A stretch of 34,211 nucleotides of DNA, taken from the NCBI GenBank assembly GCA_026400155.1, contig JAPLPO010000017.1:1-34211 (forward strand), in the 5' to 3' direction. Positions 8,281 through 15,680 of this stretch are shown here, piece after piece. Source of the stretch: Burkholderiales bacterium. GTDB lineage: Bacteria; Pseudomonadota; Gammaproteobacteria; Burkholderiales; Burkholderiaceae_C. Both the position numbers and the translations under genes were made by a program. How positions within the stretch are numbered: position 1 is the stretch's first letter; every line of letters begins with the position of its first letter. The notes below the pieces were generated by a model, which saw only the letters and a program-made list of their open reading frames with translations, ran no database searches and was not told the DNA's origin.

Positions 8281-8880
8281 TTATCCCTCGATTGGTCGTT
8301 GCAGCAAGTGGGCATGAACGGCGCCAGCTTTCATGTGCTTTTGGGCTTGCAGGCCACACGCTTGAAGGGCCTCGTCTGTCCAATGGAGGGGGGCTTCTAA
8401 GTAAACCCAGCCGCCAGGCACAACGGCTTTGGCCGCAGCCATCAAAGCATTTTCAAAGTGCGAGCCCTCAAAGGGTGGGTCTAGAAAAACCACATCGAGG
8501 CTGCTGGGCGCTAAGCGCTGAAGCGCCATCATGGCGTCGCCCTTTTGAACTTGAACGGTGTGTGCTTTCAAACGCTCGCGCGTTTGACTGAGCAGCGTGA
8601 CCAATTGCGCATCTTGCTCCAACATCAAGACACTTTGTGCGCCCCGCGAAGCAGCCTCAAAGCCCAAGGCACCCGTGCCCGCAAATGCATCGACACAACG
8701 CCAATCGGTGAGGTCTTGGCCCAACCAATTGAACAATGTTTCTCGCACTCGGTCGGGCGTGGGCCGGAGACCAGGTCGATCGATCACTTTGATTTTGCTG
8801 CGCTTCCACTGGCCACCAATGATGCGCACTTCGTGCGAAGGTGAGCCGATAGCAACTTGACTGATAGGTTTGGTAGGCAT
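8281..8880 (-). CDS. rsmD: 16S rRNA (guanine(966)-N(2))-methyltransferase RsmD
   Basis: Methylates G966 of 16S rRNA during 30S assembly. The 199-residue protein shows the family N-terminus VRIIGGQWKRSKIKV, the substrate loop GLRPTPDRVRETLFNWL at 37-53, the SAM-binding DAFAGTGALGFEA at 64-76, an acidic loop LMLEQD at 85-90, and the catalytic DPPF at 134-137. It lies 26 bp upstream of coaD on the same strand, the common rsmD-coaD pairing, and diverges from ftsY, which is also a widespread arrangement. The ATG at 8880 is the natural start. Confidence 0.95.
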   Translation of the reverse strand: MPTKPISQVAIGSPSHEVRIIGGQWKRSKIKVIDRPGLRPTPDRVRETLFNWLGQDLTDWRCVDAFAGTGALGFEAASRGAQSVLMLEQDAQLVTLLSQTRERLKAHTVQVQKGDAMMALQRLAPSSLDVVFLDPPFEGSHFENALMAAAKAVVPGGWVYLEAPLHWTDEALQACGLQAQKHMKAGAVHAHLLQRPIEG

Positions 8881-8911
8881 GACCTCAAGCTTACCGCGTT
8901 GTCAGGCAATT

Positions 8912-8939
8912 TTGAGCTTGCCCTAAGTTTTCATAGAAT
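8912..8939 (+). promoter_or_regulatory. Candidate sigma-70 promoter of ftsY
   Basis: A TTGAGC -35 box (8912-8917), a 16-bp spacer and a TAGAAT -10 box (8934-8939) lie 22 bp before the ftsY ATG, in the rsmD/ftsY divergent gap. Four of six bases match the -35 consensus (TTGACA) and five of six the -10 consensus (TATAAT). This is inferred from sequence only. Confidence 0.45.
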
Positions 8940-8961
8940 AGGCCCTTACAGACCGCTCAAT

Positions 8962-9987
8962 ATGTTCCGATTCTTTCGCTCATCCCCCAAACCAGAACCG
9001 GCTCAGGACAAGACCCCTTTGGTCAGCCCCTCAGCAAAGCCGATGGCACCTAGCACAGCGGCTGGCCAACCCGAGCCTTCCGAGCCCCCTCGGCAGTCTT
9101 GGCTCAGCAAACTCAAAGCGGGCCTGCGCAAAACGGGCGGCAGCATTGCATCCGTCTTCACTGGCACGCAAATCGATGATGCGCTCTACGAAGAGCTTGA
9201 AACGGCCTTGTTGTTGGCCGATACAGGCGTCAAGGCCACAGAACACCTTTTGCATGACCTTAAGTCTCGCGTCAAAGCCACCAAGGCCACCGACCCTGCA
9301 GCGGTCAAAGCTTTGCTGATTGAGGCCATTACAGACTTGCTCATGCCACTGCAGAAGCAACTTCAAATTGGATCTCAAAAGCCAATGGTCTTGATGGTGG
9401 CGGGCGTGAACGGGGCAGGCAAAACCACATCCATTGGCAAACTCACACACCACCTGGCAGACCAAGGGGCCAGTGTGTTGCTGGCGGCGGCCGACACCTT
9501 CAGAGCTGCAGCGCGCGAGCAACTGGCTGTATGGGCGCAGCGCAATACAGTTGAAATCATCAGCCAACAAGGTGGCGATCCTGCGGCGGTGAGCTTTGAT
9601 GCAGTCTCTGCTGGCAAAGCCCGCGGCAGGGATGTGGTGTTGGTCGATACAGCGGGCCGCTTGCCCACCCAACTGCACCTCATGGAAGAGTTGAAAAAAA
9701 TCAAACGCGTGGTGCAAAAAGCCGATGCAACGGCCCCCCATGAAGTCTTGTTGGTCATTGACGGCAACACAGGTCAAAACGCCTTGATGCAAGTAAAAGC
9801 TTTCGATGAAGCCTTGGGCTTAACAGGGCTCATTGTCACCAAGCTCGACGGCACGGCCAAAGGCGGCGTGCTTTGCGCCATTGCCCGCGAAAAAGCCATT
9901 CCCGTTTACTTCATTGGCGTGGGCGAGCAACTGGATGACCTTCAAACTTTTGATGCACGTGAATTTGCAGAAGCTTTGCTTAACTGA
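8962..9987 (+). CDS. ftsY: Signal recognition particle receptor FtsY
   Basis: SRP-receptor GTPase that docks ribosome-nascent chain complexes to the Sec translocon at the inner membrane. The 341-residue protein has a basic start MFRFFRSSPK, a short acidic/proline-rich A region (to about 45), the N domain (about 46-135), and the G domain: GVNGAGKTT at 148-156, DTFRAAAREQL at 178-188, DTAGR at 229-233, TKLDGTAKGG at 293-302, and the C-terminal GVGEQLDDLQTFD at 319-331. The start at 8962 follows a plausible promoter; an earlier ATG at 8857 would run back through rsmD. The FGE gene starts only 29 bp downstream on the same strand, so read-through is possible. Confidence 0.96.
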   Translation: MFRFFRSSPKPEPAQDKTPLVSPSAKPMAPSTAAGQPEPSEPPRQSWLSKLKAGLRKTGGSIASVFTGTQIDDALYEELETALLLADTGVKATEHLLHDLKSRVKATKATDPAAVKALLIEAITDLLMPLQKQLQIGSQKPMVLMVAGVNGAGKTTSIGKLTHHLADQGASVLLAAADTFRAAAREQLAVWAQRNTVEIISQQGGDPAAVSFDAVSAGKARGRDVVLVDTAGRLPTQLHLMEELKKIKRVVQKADATAPHEVLLVIDGNTGQNALMQVKAFDEALGLTGLIVTKLDGTAKGGVLCAIAREKAIPVYFIGVGEQLDDLQTFDAREFAEALLN

Positions 9988-10016
9988 CCCTGCTTAACTG
10001 AGCTAGCTTTTTCAAC

Positions 10017-11087
10017 ATGACAACACGCCAATGGTTTATCGCTATCTCAGCCATTTTGGTTTTGGGTACAACTGTCTTTTGGCACGCACGCGATGAAGCC
10101 ACTGTCAAACAAGCTCTGCCAGCCAAATTGCAATGCGAACTACCGCCCTCTTCTGCGGACGCGCCTAAACCCGGCATGGTTTGGATCCCTGAAGGCGTCT
10201 TCGACATGGGAGACAGTGTTTACCCAGAAGAGAAACCTGTTCGAAACGTGCGGGTCAGAGGTTTCTGGATGGACCGCACGGAAGTCACCAATGAAGAATT
10301 TGCTGCCTTTGTGAAAGCCACGGGCTATGTCACAGTAGCCGAACGGCCTGTCAATCCTCAATTGATGGCAAACTTGCCAGAAGACATGCGCAAGCCTGGC
10401 GCCGTGGTCTTCAAAGTGCCCGCCCAGCTCACGCATGGCGATGATCCGCGCCAGTGGTGGCAATACATTCCAGGCGCCAATTGGAAACAACCAGCAGGGC
10501 CTAACTCAAGCATTGACAATTTTGGCCAATTTCCTGCGGTGCACATCACTTACGAAGATGCCCAAGCTTATGCCCAATGGAAGGGCCATCGCTTGCCCAC
10601 TGAGGCAGAGTGGGAATGGGCCGCCCGTGCCGGTGCCAAGGCCTTGCCTGGCCAACACGATCAACCCGCCAGCGCCAACACATGGCAAGGTATTTTTCCC
10701 ATGGCCAATGCCAGCGAAGATGGTTTTGCAGGCTTAGCCCCTGTGGCGTGCTACGCGCCCAATGCCTATGGCCTGTTCGACATGGTTGGCAATGTGTGGG
10801 AGCTCACTGCCGATGTATTTGTGGCTGACAGGCCCGCAGTTTCCAGCAGCCAAGGTTCTAGCGCCAACCAAGGACTTGATCCTGATGAAGCGCAGCGACC
10901 GCCCATTTTTAAAACGCTTCAACCCAATTCGCAGACCAACTCTCAGCCGAAGACTCGCGTGATCAAGGGCGGCTCATTTTTGTGCGCCCCCAATTACTGT
11001 ATGCGATATCGTGCAGGGTCTAGGCAACCCCAAGAAGACGATTTGGCGGTGAGTCATTTGGGTTTTAGAACCATCTATCAGCCATGA
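10017..11087 (+). CDS. Formylglycine-generating enzyme (sulfatase-activating), membrane-anchored
   Basis: Oxidises the active-site Cys of type I sulfatases to formylglycine using O2 and Cu(I). The 356-residue protein has an N-terminal signal-anchor helix (about 6-22, WFIAISAILVLGTTVFW), then an FGE-sulfatase (SUMF1-like C-type-lectin fold) domain from MVWIPEGVFDMGD (54) to LGFRTIYQP. The copper-binding pair Cys323 and Cys328 is present in GGSFLCAPNYCMRYR, matching the CxxxxC of genuine FGEs, so this is not one of the Cys-less SUMF1 relatives. Also typical are RLPTEAEWEWAARAG at 192-206 and GLFDMVGNVWELT at 252-264. The helix implies action on the periplasmic side. It overlaps the DUF1254 gene by 4 bp and lies near two Cys-type sulfatase genes that are its likely clients. 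Confidence 0.92.
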   Translation: MTTRQWFIAISAILVLGTTVFWHARDEATVKQALPAKLQCELPPSSADAPKPGMVWIPEGVFDMGDSVYPEEKPVRNVRVRGFWMDRTEVTNEEFAAFVKATGYVTVAERPVNPQLMANLPEDMRKPGAVVFKVPAQLTHGDDPRQWWQYIPGANWKQPAGPNSSIDNFGQFPAVHITYEDAQAYAQWKGHRLPTEAEWEWAARAGAKALPGQHDQPASANTWQGIFPMANASEDGFAGLAPVACYAPNAYGLFDMVGNVWELTADVFVADRPAVSSSQGSSANQGLDPDEAQRPPIFKTLQPNSQTNSQPKTRVIKGGSFLCAPNYCMRYRAGSRQPQEDDLAVSHLGFRTIYQP

Positions 11088-12466
11088 AGATCGTAAAACG
11101 CTCACTCACTGCAGTGTTGGTTTTACTGGCCCTGGTAGCAGGCTTGGTGTTTGTCTTGAAAGACAAGATCACGCTGGGCGCTGAGGCTTATTTGTATGGC
11201 TACCCCTTGGTCATGATGGAGACCACGCGGGTTCACAGCGCGAAATACACCGGTCCTGAAAATCAGTTGCGCTTGGTCAGGCAATTTCCAAACGCTCAAT
11301 TCAAAGATGTGGTGCGCCCCAATGTCGACACGCTTTACACCACGGCATTCATTAGCATGAAAGAGGGTCCGTGGGTTTTTGAAATGCCCGCCAACGACAA
11401 GCGATATGAGTTGATGCCCTTCATGGATGCATGGACCAACGTGTTTGCATCGCCTGGCAGCAGAACTTCAGGCAATCAGGGCGCTACTTATTTGCTAGCC
11501 GGCCCGCAATGGCAAGGCACGGTACCCAAGGACATGACGCTTCTCAAATCGCCCACCGACATGGTTTGGCTGATTGGCAGAACACAAACCAATGGCACCG
11601 CCGATTTTGCGACGGTGCATGAATTGCAAAATCGCCTTCGTCTCACAAAATGGGACCCCAACTCCGGCACAGCATCCGTTGGCTCAGATTCTAAAAAGCT
11701 TGCGATATCAGCTTGGCAAGCCAGCACTGAGCCCGCCTTACCGCCCGTTGCACAAATGAAAGCAATGAGCACCCCCGAATTTTTCAATCGACTCATGCAA
11801 CTGATGGTGAGCAACCCACCTGCCCCAGAAGATGCCGCCTTCCTTGCACGTCTGGCACAACTTGAAATTAGGGCAGGGCAAGCAGTAGCGCTGCAATGGC
11901 ACAGTCATTTGAGTTTTGCCCTAGGCCGATGGATAGCTTACCAGCGCGTGATGAAGGCTTTGAACAACAAAGCCATTGATGGCAGTTGGTCGGTACCTCC
12001 CTTGAATCTAGGCCGTTATGGCACTGACTACAACACGCGTGCTGCAGTGGCCATGGTGGGACTTGGGGCCAACTTGCCAGAAGACGCCATCTACCCCAAC
12101 ACCGCACTTGACCATGAAGGCAAACCGCTAAATGGGCAGCATCGATATCGCATGCATTTTGCCTCCACGGCCTTGCCGCCCGTCAAAGCTTTTTGGTCCA
12201 TCACAGCCTATGGCGCTGATGAGTTTTTAATCGACAACTCCATTCAACGTTTTGCCTTGGGTGACAGAGATCCATTGGTATTCAATGCAGATGGCTCATT
12301 GGACATTTGGATACAAGCTACACCACCCGATCCCAAAGAAGCCCATGCCAATTGGCTACCTGTTCAAAAGGGCGCACCGTTTTTACTCAATGCACGTTTG
12401 TATTGGCCTGAAGACAGGGCATTGAACGGGCCATGGAAAATGCCCGTGGTGGAACGACTGAATTGA
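11084..12466 (+). CDS. DUF1254/DUF1214 domain protein, membrane-anchored
   Basis: Protein of 460 residues. An N-terminal hydrophobic segment (about 8-25, TAVLVLLALVAGLVFVL) looks like a signal anchor, so the bulk should face the periplasm. The first part shows the DUF1254 hallmark AYLYGYPLVMMETTR and RPNVDTLYTTAFISM; the C-terminal third shows the DUF1214 hallmark PVKAFWSITAYGADEFLIDN, IQRFALGDRDPL and ANWLPVQKG. No catalytic function is established for the family as far as I know. The ATGA overlap with the FGE gene shows translational coupling, so it probably serves the same pathway. It converges on the TetR gene with a 27-bp gap. Confidence 0.85.
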   Translation: MKIVKRSLTAVLVLLALVAGLVFVLKDKITLGAEAYLYGYPLVMMETTRVHSAKYTGPENQLRLVRQFPNAQFKDVVRPNVDTLYTTAFISMKEGPWVFEMPANDKRYELMPFMDAWTNVFASPGSRTSGNQGATYLLAGPQWQGTVPKDMTLLKSPTDMVWLIGRTQTNGTADFATVHELQNRLRLTKWDPNSGTASVGSDSKKLAISAWQASTEPALPPVAQMKAMSTPEFFNRLMQLMVSNPPAPEDAAFLARLAQLEIRAGQAVALQWHSHLSFALGRWIAYQRVMKALNNKAIDGSWSVPPLNLGRYGTDYNTRAAVAMVGLGANLPEDAIYPNTALDHEGKPLNGQHRYRMHFASTALPPVKAFWSITAYGADEFLIDNSIQRFALGDRDPLVFNADGSLDIWIQATPPDPKEAHANWLPVQKGAPFLLNARLYWPEDRALNGPWKMPVVERLN

Positions 12467-12493
12467 GAGACCCAAGTCAAATTCAATTCAGGC

Positions 12494-13123
12494 TCAAGTC
12501 ACTTGTTTCAAAACCAAATAATTTGAAATCAAGCCTTGCAAATAAGCCCTGATGTTGGGTGGATTCACTGGCCGACTCAAAGCTTGGTAGCCGCCCACAA
12601 TGGCCAAATAAAGTAGGGCTGCCAAATCACGCGCCTTAGCCTTGTCTTTCACAATCACCAAAAATTTGGACTCAAACAAATTCATGCGTTCAGCGTCCAC
12701 TTCCACCAACATTTGCGCAGCGCCTGCGTGCAAATGACTCAAGGCCCTCAAGGCTTGCTCGAAGCGAAGGTTTTCGAGCTCTGAGCCCGCTTGGTTGAAA
12801 GCAGCGTCCACCACAAATTCCAAATCTTGAATGGGATTGTGGCTGCGGTGCGATTTCAGTTTTTCATCCAGCTCGAGTTGGGACAATTTCCAACGCATCA
12901 GCAAGCTGTTGATCAAGTCGGCGTGGTCACTGAAGTGCCAGTAGAAACTGCCCCGCGTGACCTTGAGCTTTTCTGCAATGGCCAGAACTTTGACATTCTC
13001 AAAGCCGCCCGCCACCACCGCCTTGAAGGCTTCGTCTAGCCAATTGTCTCGGGATAACCGAGCGGCCTCAGGTGCCATCGATTTGGTCTTTTTGTTTTGA
13101 TGTGGTGTGTCCATGCTTGTCAT
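12494..13123 (-). CDS. TetR/AcrR family transcriptional regulator
   Basis: Protein of 209 residues. The N-terminal TetR-type DNA-binding domain spans about 25-75, with the helix-turn-helix reading VKVLAIAEKLKVTRGSFYWHFSDHADLINSLL, the characteristic RGSFYWHF ending. The C-terminal ligand-binding domain is variable and its ligand unknown. It is transcribed away from the outer-membrane-protein gene; the gap between them holds the perfect palindrome TACACATGTGTA, a natural operator candidate. It probably represses the island genes (and itself) until a substrate-derived inducer appears. ATG at 13123 chosen; ATG at 13114 is possible. Confidence 0.9.
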   Translation of the reverse strand: MTSMDTPHQNKKTKSMAPEAARLSRDNWLDEAFKAVVAGGFENVKVLAIAEKLKVTRGSFYWHFSDHADLINSLLMRWKLSQLELDEKLKSHRSHNPIQDLEFVVDAAFNQAGSELENLRFEQALRALSHLHAGAAQMLVEVDAERMNLFESKFLVIVKDKAKARDLAALLYLAIVGGYQALSRPVNPPNIRAYLQGLISNYLVLKQVT

Positions 13124-13223
13124 GCCCTATTTTGAAGCATGTCTGTTCGCCCCTTATATTGGCACTCGCTAGCGAAAACCCTAGACATGCATCGATCTTT
13201 GCTGTGCTAGAGTGAATTGTCAA

Positions 13224-13235
13224 TACACATGTGTA
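13224..13235. promoter_or_regulatory. Perfect 12-bp palindrome, candidate TetR operator
   Basis: TACACATGTGTA is fully self-complementary. It lies 89 bp from the TetR start and 29 bp before the start of the outer-membrane protein, next to a TTGTCA hexamer (13217-13222) that could serve as a -35 box. Position and symmetry suggest a regulator site; binding is inferred. Confidence 0.45.
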
Positions 13236-13264
13236 CTGATCAAACAACTATTTTGGAGACTCCC

Positions 13265-14419
13265 ATGACCGATTCCCTGCACAAAGCAACGCCCCGCCAG
13301 CTCGTTTTTGCGACGTTGCCGTGGGTCGCGCTACTGACCTGTGGCTTGAATGCACAAGCGGCTGAAAGTTTTAAATTGCGTCAAGCACCTGTCGGTGCCT
13401 TTGGCGGCGAGATTGCAGTTAGTGCAGACAAGCCCGGTTTTTTTGGGACGGCCAGCCTTACCCAATTGCAAATTTATAAAATTACCGACGCTTCTGGAAA
13501 CGATGTTGCACCTCCCCCAATTTCACCCATTCAACTGAGTCCCACACTGCCCAACAAAGTTGTGTTTCCAGCTGGCAGCTTGGCATTCAACCAAGACCAA
13601 ACACAATTGAATGTGGTGGGCGGTTATCTCACCGAAAGCACCTATGGCAATGGTCACATGGTGTTTGCAATCAACCTGCCTTTCATTCAGCAGAAGCGCA
13701 GTTACATCGTCACTCAACCTGCTGGAACCCTGACGCCTGCAGCAACCACTCCGCCTCTGCCTGCCACCGTAGTGACTCAGCTCAATGGTGGAACTGCCTT
13801 GGCCAACGCGGAAGTTCAAAAACGGGTTAACGCAGCCAGTGTTGCTCAGAATCTGGAAGTCTCAGGCATGGGCGATGCTGAGTTGTCCACTGTGTGGATA
13901 CGTCACGCCGATCGCCTGAAGGTTGCTGCGGGCGTGTCGCTATTTGTGCCAACAGGCTCCTACGACAAAACTCGCGGCCCCAACCCTGGCTTTGGCAACT
14001 TCTACACCTTGCGACCCGGCGTTGCCGTCACTTACAACTTGAACCCCAAACACTCAGACTCCAATTGGGATGCGGGTGTCAGCATCGCAGGCCGAGTGTC
14101 TTATGGCATCAATACCCGCAACAAAGACACCGATTACAAGAGTGGCAATTTTCTTTACGCTGAAGGCGGTATCGTGAAGGTCACTGGCGACTGGGCTTAT
14201 GGCGTGAATGTATTTACCACACAGCAAATTTCAGACGACACCGGAACCGGTGCGCCAGCTGATGGCAACCGCTACAAAACCAATGGTTATGGTCCCTTTG
14301 TGTCTTACAAGCTTCCCGGCAAAAATGCAGGTCTCAATTTGCAATTCAGCGACAACTTTGGTGGCCGCAATGCCATCGTCGCCAAAAGTCTGCAACTGCG
14401 TTTGATCAAGGCTTGGTAA
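13265..14419 (+). CDS. Outer-membrane MetA-pathway-type transporter (Phenol_MetA_deg family)
   Basis: Predicted outer-membrane beta-barrel of 384 residues. A signal peptide (to about residue 33, hydrophobic LVFATLPWVALLTCGL then NAQAA) precedes a mature region rich in alternating strands. Family-type segments are GGYLTESTYGNGHMVFAINLPF, VAAGVSLFVPTGSYDKTRGPNPGFGNFYTLRPGVAVTYNL and a barrel-closing C-terminus LQLRLIKAW with a terminal aromatic residue. Members occur in aromatic and hydrocarbon degradation clusters and are thought to aid uptake of hydrophobic substrates; transport has rarely been shown. The ATG at 13265 is preceded by TTGGAG at good spacing; an ATG at 13217 would pass through the palindrome. 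It is the first gene of the long plus-strand catabolic run. Confidence 0.82.
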   Translation: MTDSLHKATPRQLVFATLPWVALLTCGLNAQAAESFKLRQAPVGAFGGEIAVSADKPGFFGTASLTQLQIYKITDASGNDVAPPPISPIQLSPTLPNKVVFPAGSLAFNQDQTQLNVVGGYLTESTYGNGHMVFAINLPFIQQKRSYIVTQPAGTLTPAATTPPLPATVVTQLNGGTALANAEVQKRVNAASVAQNLEVSGMGDAELSTVWIRHADRLKVAAGVSLFVPTGSYDKTRGPNPGFGNFYTLRPGVAVTYNLNPKHSDSNWDAGVSIAGRVSYGINTRNKDTDYKSGNFLYAEGGIVKVTGDWAYGVNVFTTQQISDDTGTGAPADGNRYKTNGYGPFVSYKLPGKNAGLNLQFSDNFGGRNAIVAKSLQLRLIKAW

Positions 14420-14471
14420 TTCGGTCTTGATAGCCTAAGGTCAATGTGGTTTAGTTTCAAGCCTTACTTCA

Positions 14472-15680
14472 ATGACCGTTCGAAGTCTCAAGAGTTGGCT
14501 GATGCCCGTCATCAGCCAACATCTTTTATCTCGCAAACGCCTTCTGGCGCAGCGTGAAAAATCAGAGCTCAAACGCAACGCCCAACAGCGTCCTCACGTT
14601 TTGCATTTCTTCCATGAGTTGGAAGACTCCTATTCCCAGCTTTTAGCTCAAGCGATCCCCCTCCTTCAAAGCAGGTACGCCGTTTCTGTCGTACAACACC
14701 TGGTAGGGCAGCCCGACGATTCTGCTGTGCCCGAGCGTGACAAACTCAAGGACTACAGTGAGCAAGATGCCGCGCGTTTGGCCAAGCAATATGGACTTCA
14801 ATGGCCTCCCAGTACCCCATCGGTGCCCACTCACATTGGCAAAGAAGCATGGCTTAGCTCGCATCGCTTGCGAAAAAAGTGGGGGCACTATTTAAGTGGC
14901 GTGATTTATTACGAAGGTGAGTGGTATTGGGGCATAGACAGACTGCATCATTTGGAAGAACGGCTCAATGCGTTGGGTCTTTCAAAGCAAGCGCCATCGA
15001 CCAAAGTACGCGAACGACCGCCTCTCTTTTACACACCGCAGTACCAAAGCTTGGGGCGCGTCCCTGAAGGGACCAGCATTGATTTCTTTTTCTCATTGAG
15101 AAGCCCATACTCCGCCATCAGTTGCGCCAAACTATTTCCTTGGGCCAAAGAGCACGGCTTGAAAGTGAATATGCGTTATGTGCTGCCCATGGTCATGCGC
15201 GGTTTGCCAGTGCCCGCTGAAAAAAGAAAGTACATCAGCTTGGACGCGGCTCGCGAAGCCTATGTTCAAAACGTGCCTTTTGGCAGGCTCAACGACCCCT
15301 TAGGCAAGCCCACAGAGAGGGGCTTGGCGCTGATGCCGCTTGCTCAAATGCACGAGTTGGCCGAAGACTATGTCATGTCTTTCATGCGAGGGGTTTGGTC
15401 AGAGGGCTTGGACGCTGGCACAGATGCTCACCTTCAGATCATTGTGGAGCGATGTGGTCTGCATTGGCAGGCCGCCAAAGACATTCTTAAAAGTCAAAGC
15501 AATGAGCAGCATTGGCGGAGCGTTGCAGAGCAAAACAGGCAAGCACTTTTTGCGCTGGGCTTGTGGGGCGTTCCCTCCTTCAAATTTGAAGACACCGCAG
15601 TCTGGGGTCAAGACAGATTCTGGGTCATTGAAAAAGCTTTGCACGATCACTTTGATCTCGCCTCTCCCACTGAATCATGA
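14472..15680 (+). CDS. Two-domain DsbA/HCCA-isomerase-like thioredoxin-fold protein
   Basis: Protein of 402 residues, no signal peptide, so probably cytoplasmic. The C-terminal half (from about 197) resembles 2-hydroxychromene-2-carboxylate isomerase/kappa-class GST: IDFFFSLRSPYSAIS with the active-site-type Ser/Pro/Tyr, and the cis-Pro loop GLWGVPSFKF followed by WGQDRFWVIEKAL. The N-terminal half holds a second, diverged copy starting HVLHFFHELEDSYSQLLAQ, in which the same xxYS pattern occurs. No CxxC is present, so it is not a thiol oxidase; glutathione-dependent isomerisation or a conjugation/dehalogenation role is possible but unproven. Its stop overlaps the sulfatase start by 4 bp (ATGA), which ties it to that pathway. 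Confidence 0.75.
   Translation: MTVRSLKSWLMPVISQHLLSRKRLLAQREKSELKRNAQQRPHVLHFFHELEDSYSQLLAQAIPLLQSRYAVSVVQHLVGQPDDSAVPERDKLKDYSEQDAARLAKQYGLQWPPSTPSVPTHIGKEAWLSSHRLRKKWGHYLSGVIYYEGEWYWGIDRLHHLEERLNALGLSKQAPSTKVRERPPLFYTPQYQSLGRVPEGTSIDFFFSLRSPYSAISCAKLFPWAKEHGLKVNMRYVLPMVMRGLPVPAEKRKYISLDAAREAYVQNVPFGRLNDPLGKPTERGLALMPLAQMHELAEDYVMSFMRGVWSEGLDAGTDAHLQIIVERCGLHWQAAKDILKSQSNEQHWRSVAEQNRQALFALGLWGVPSFKFEDTAVWGQDRFWVIEKALHDHFDLASPTES

Noticed and set aside
9031-9792. Long antisense open frame opposite ftsY
   Set aside because: It covers the conserved ftsY G domain in the opposite direction, has no recognisable motifs or ribosome-binding site, and its composition is what the codon bias of ftsY produces on the other strand.
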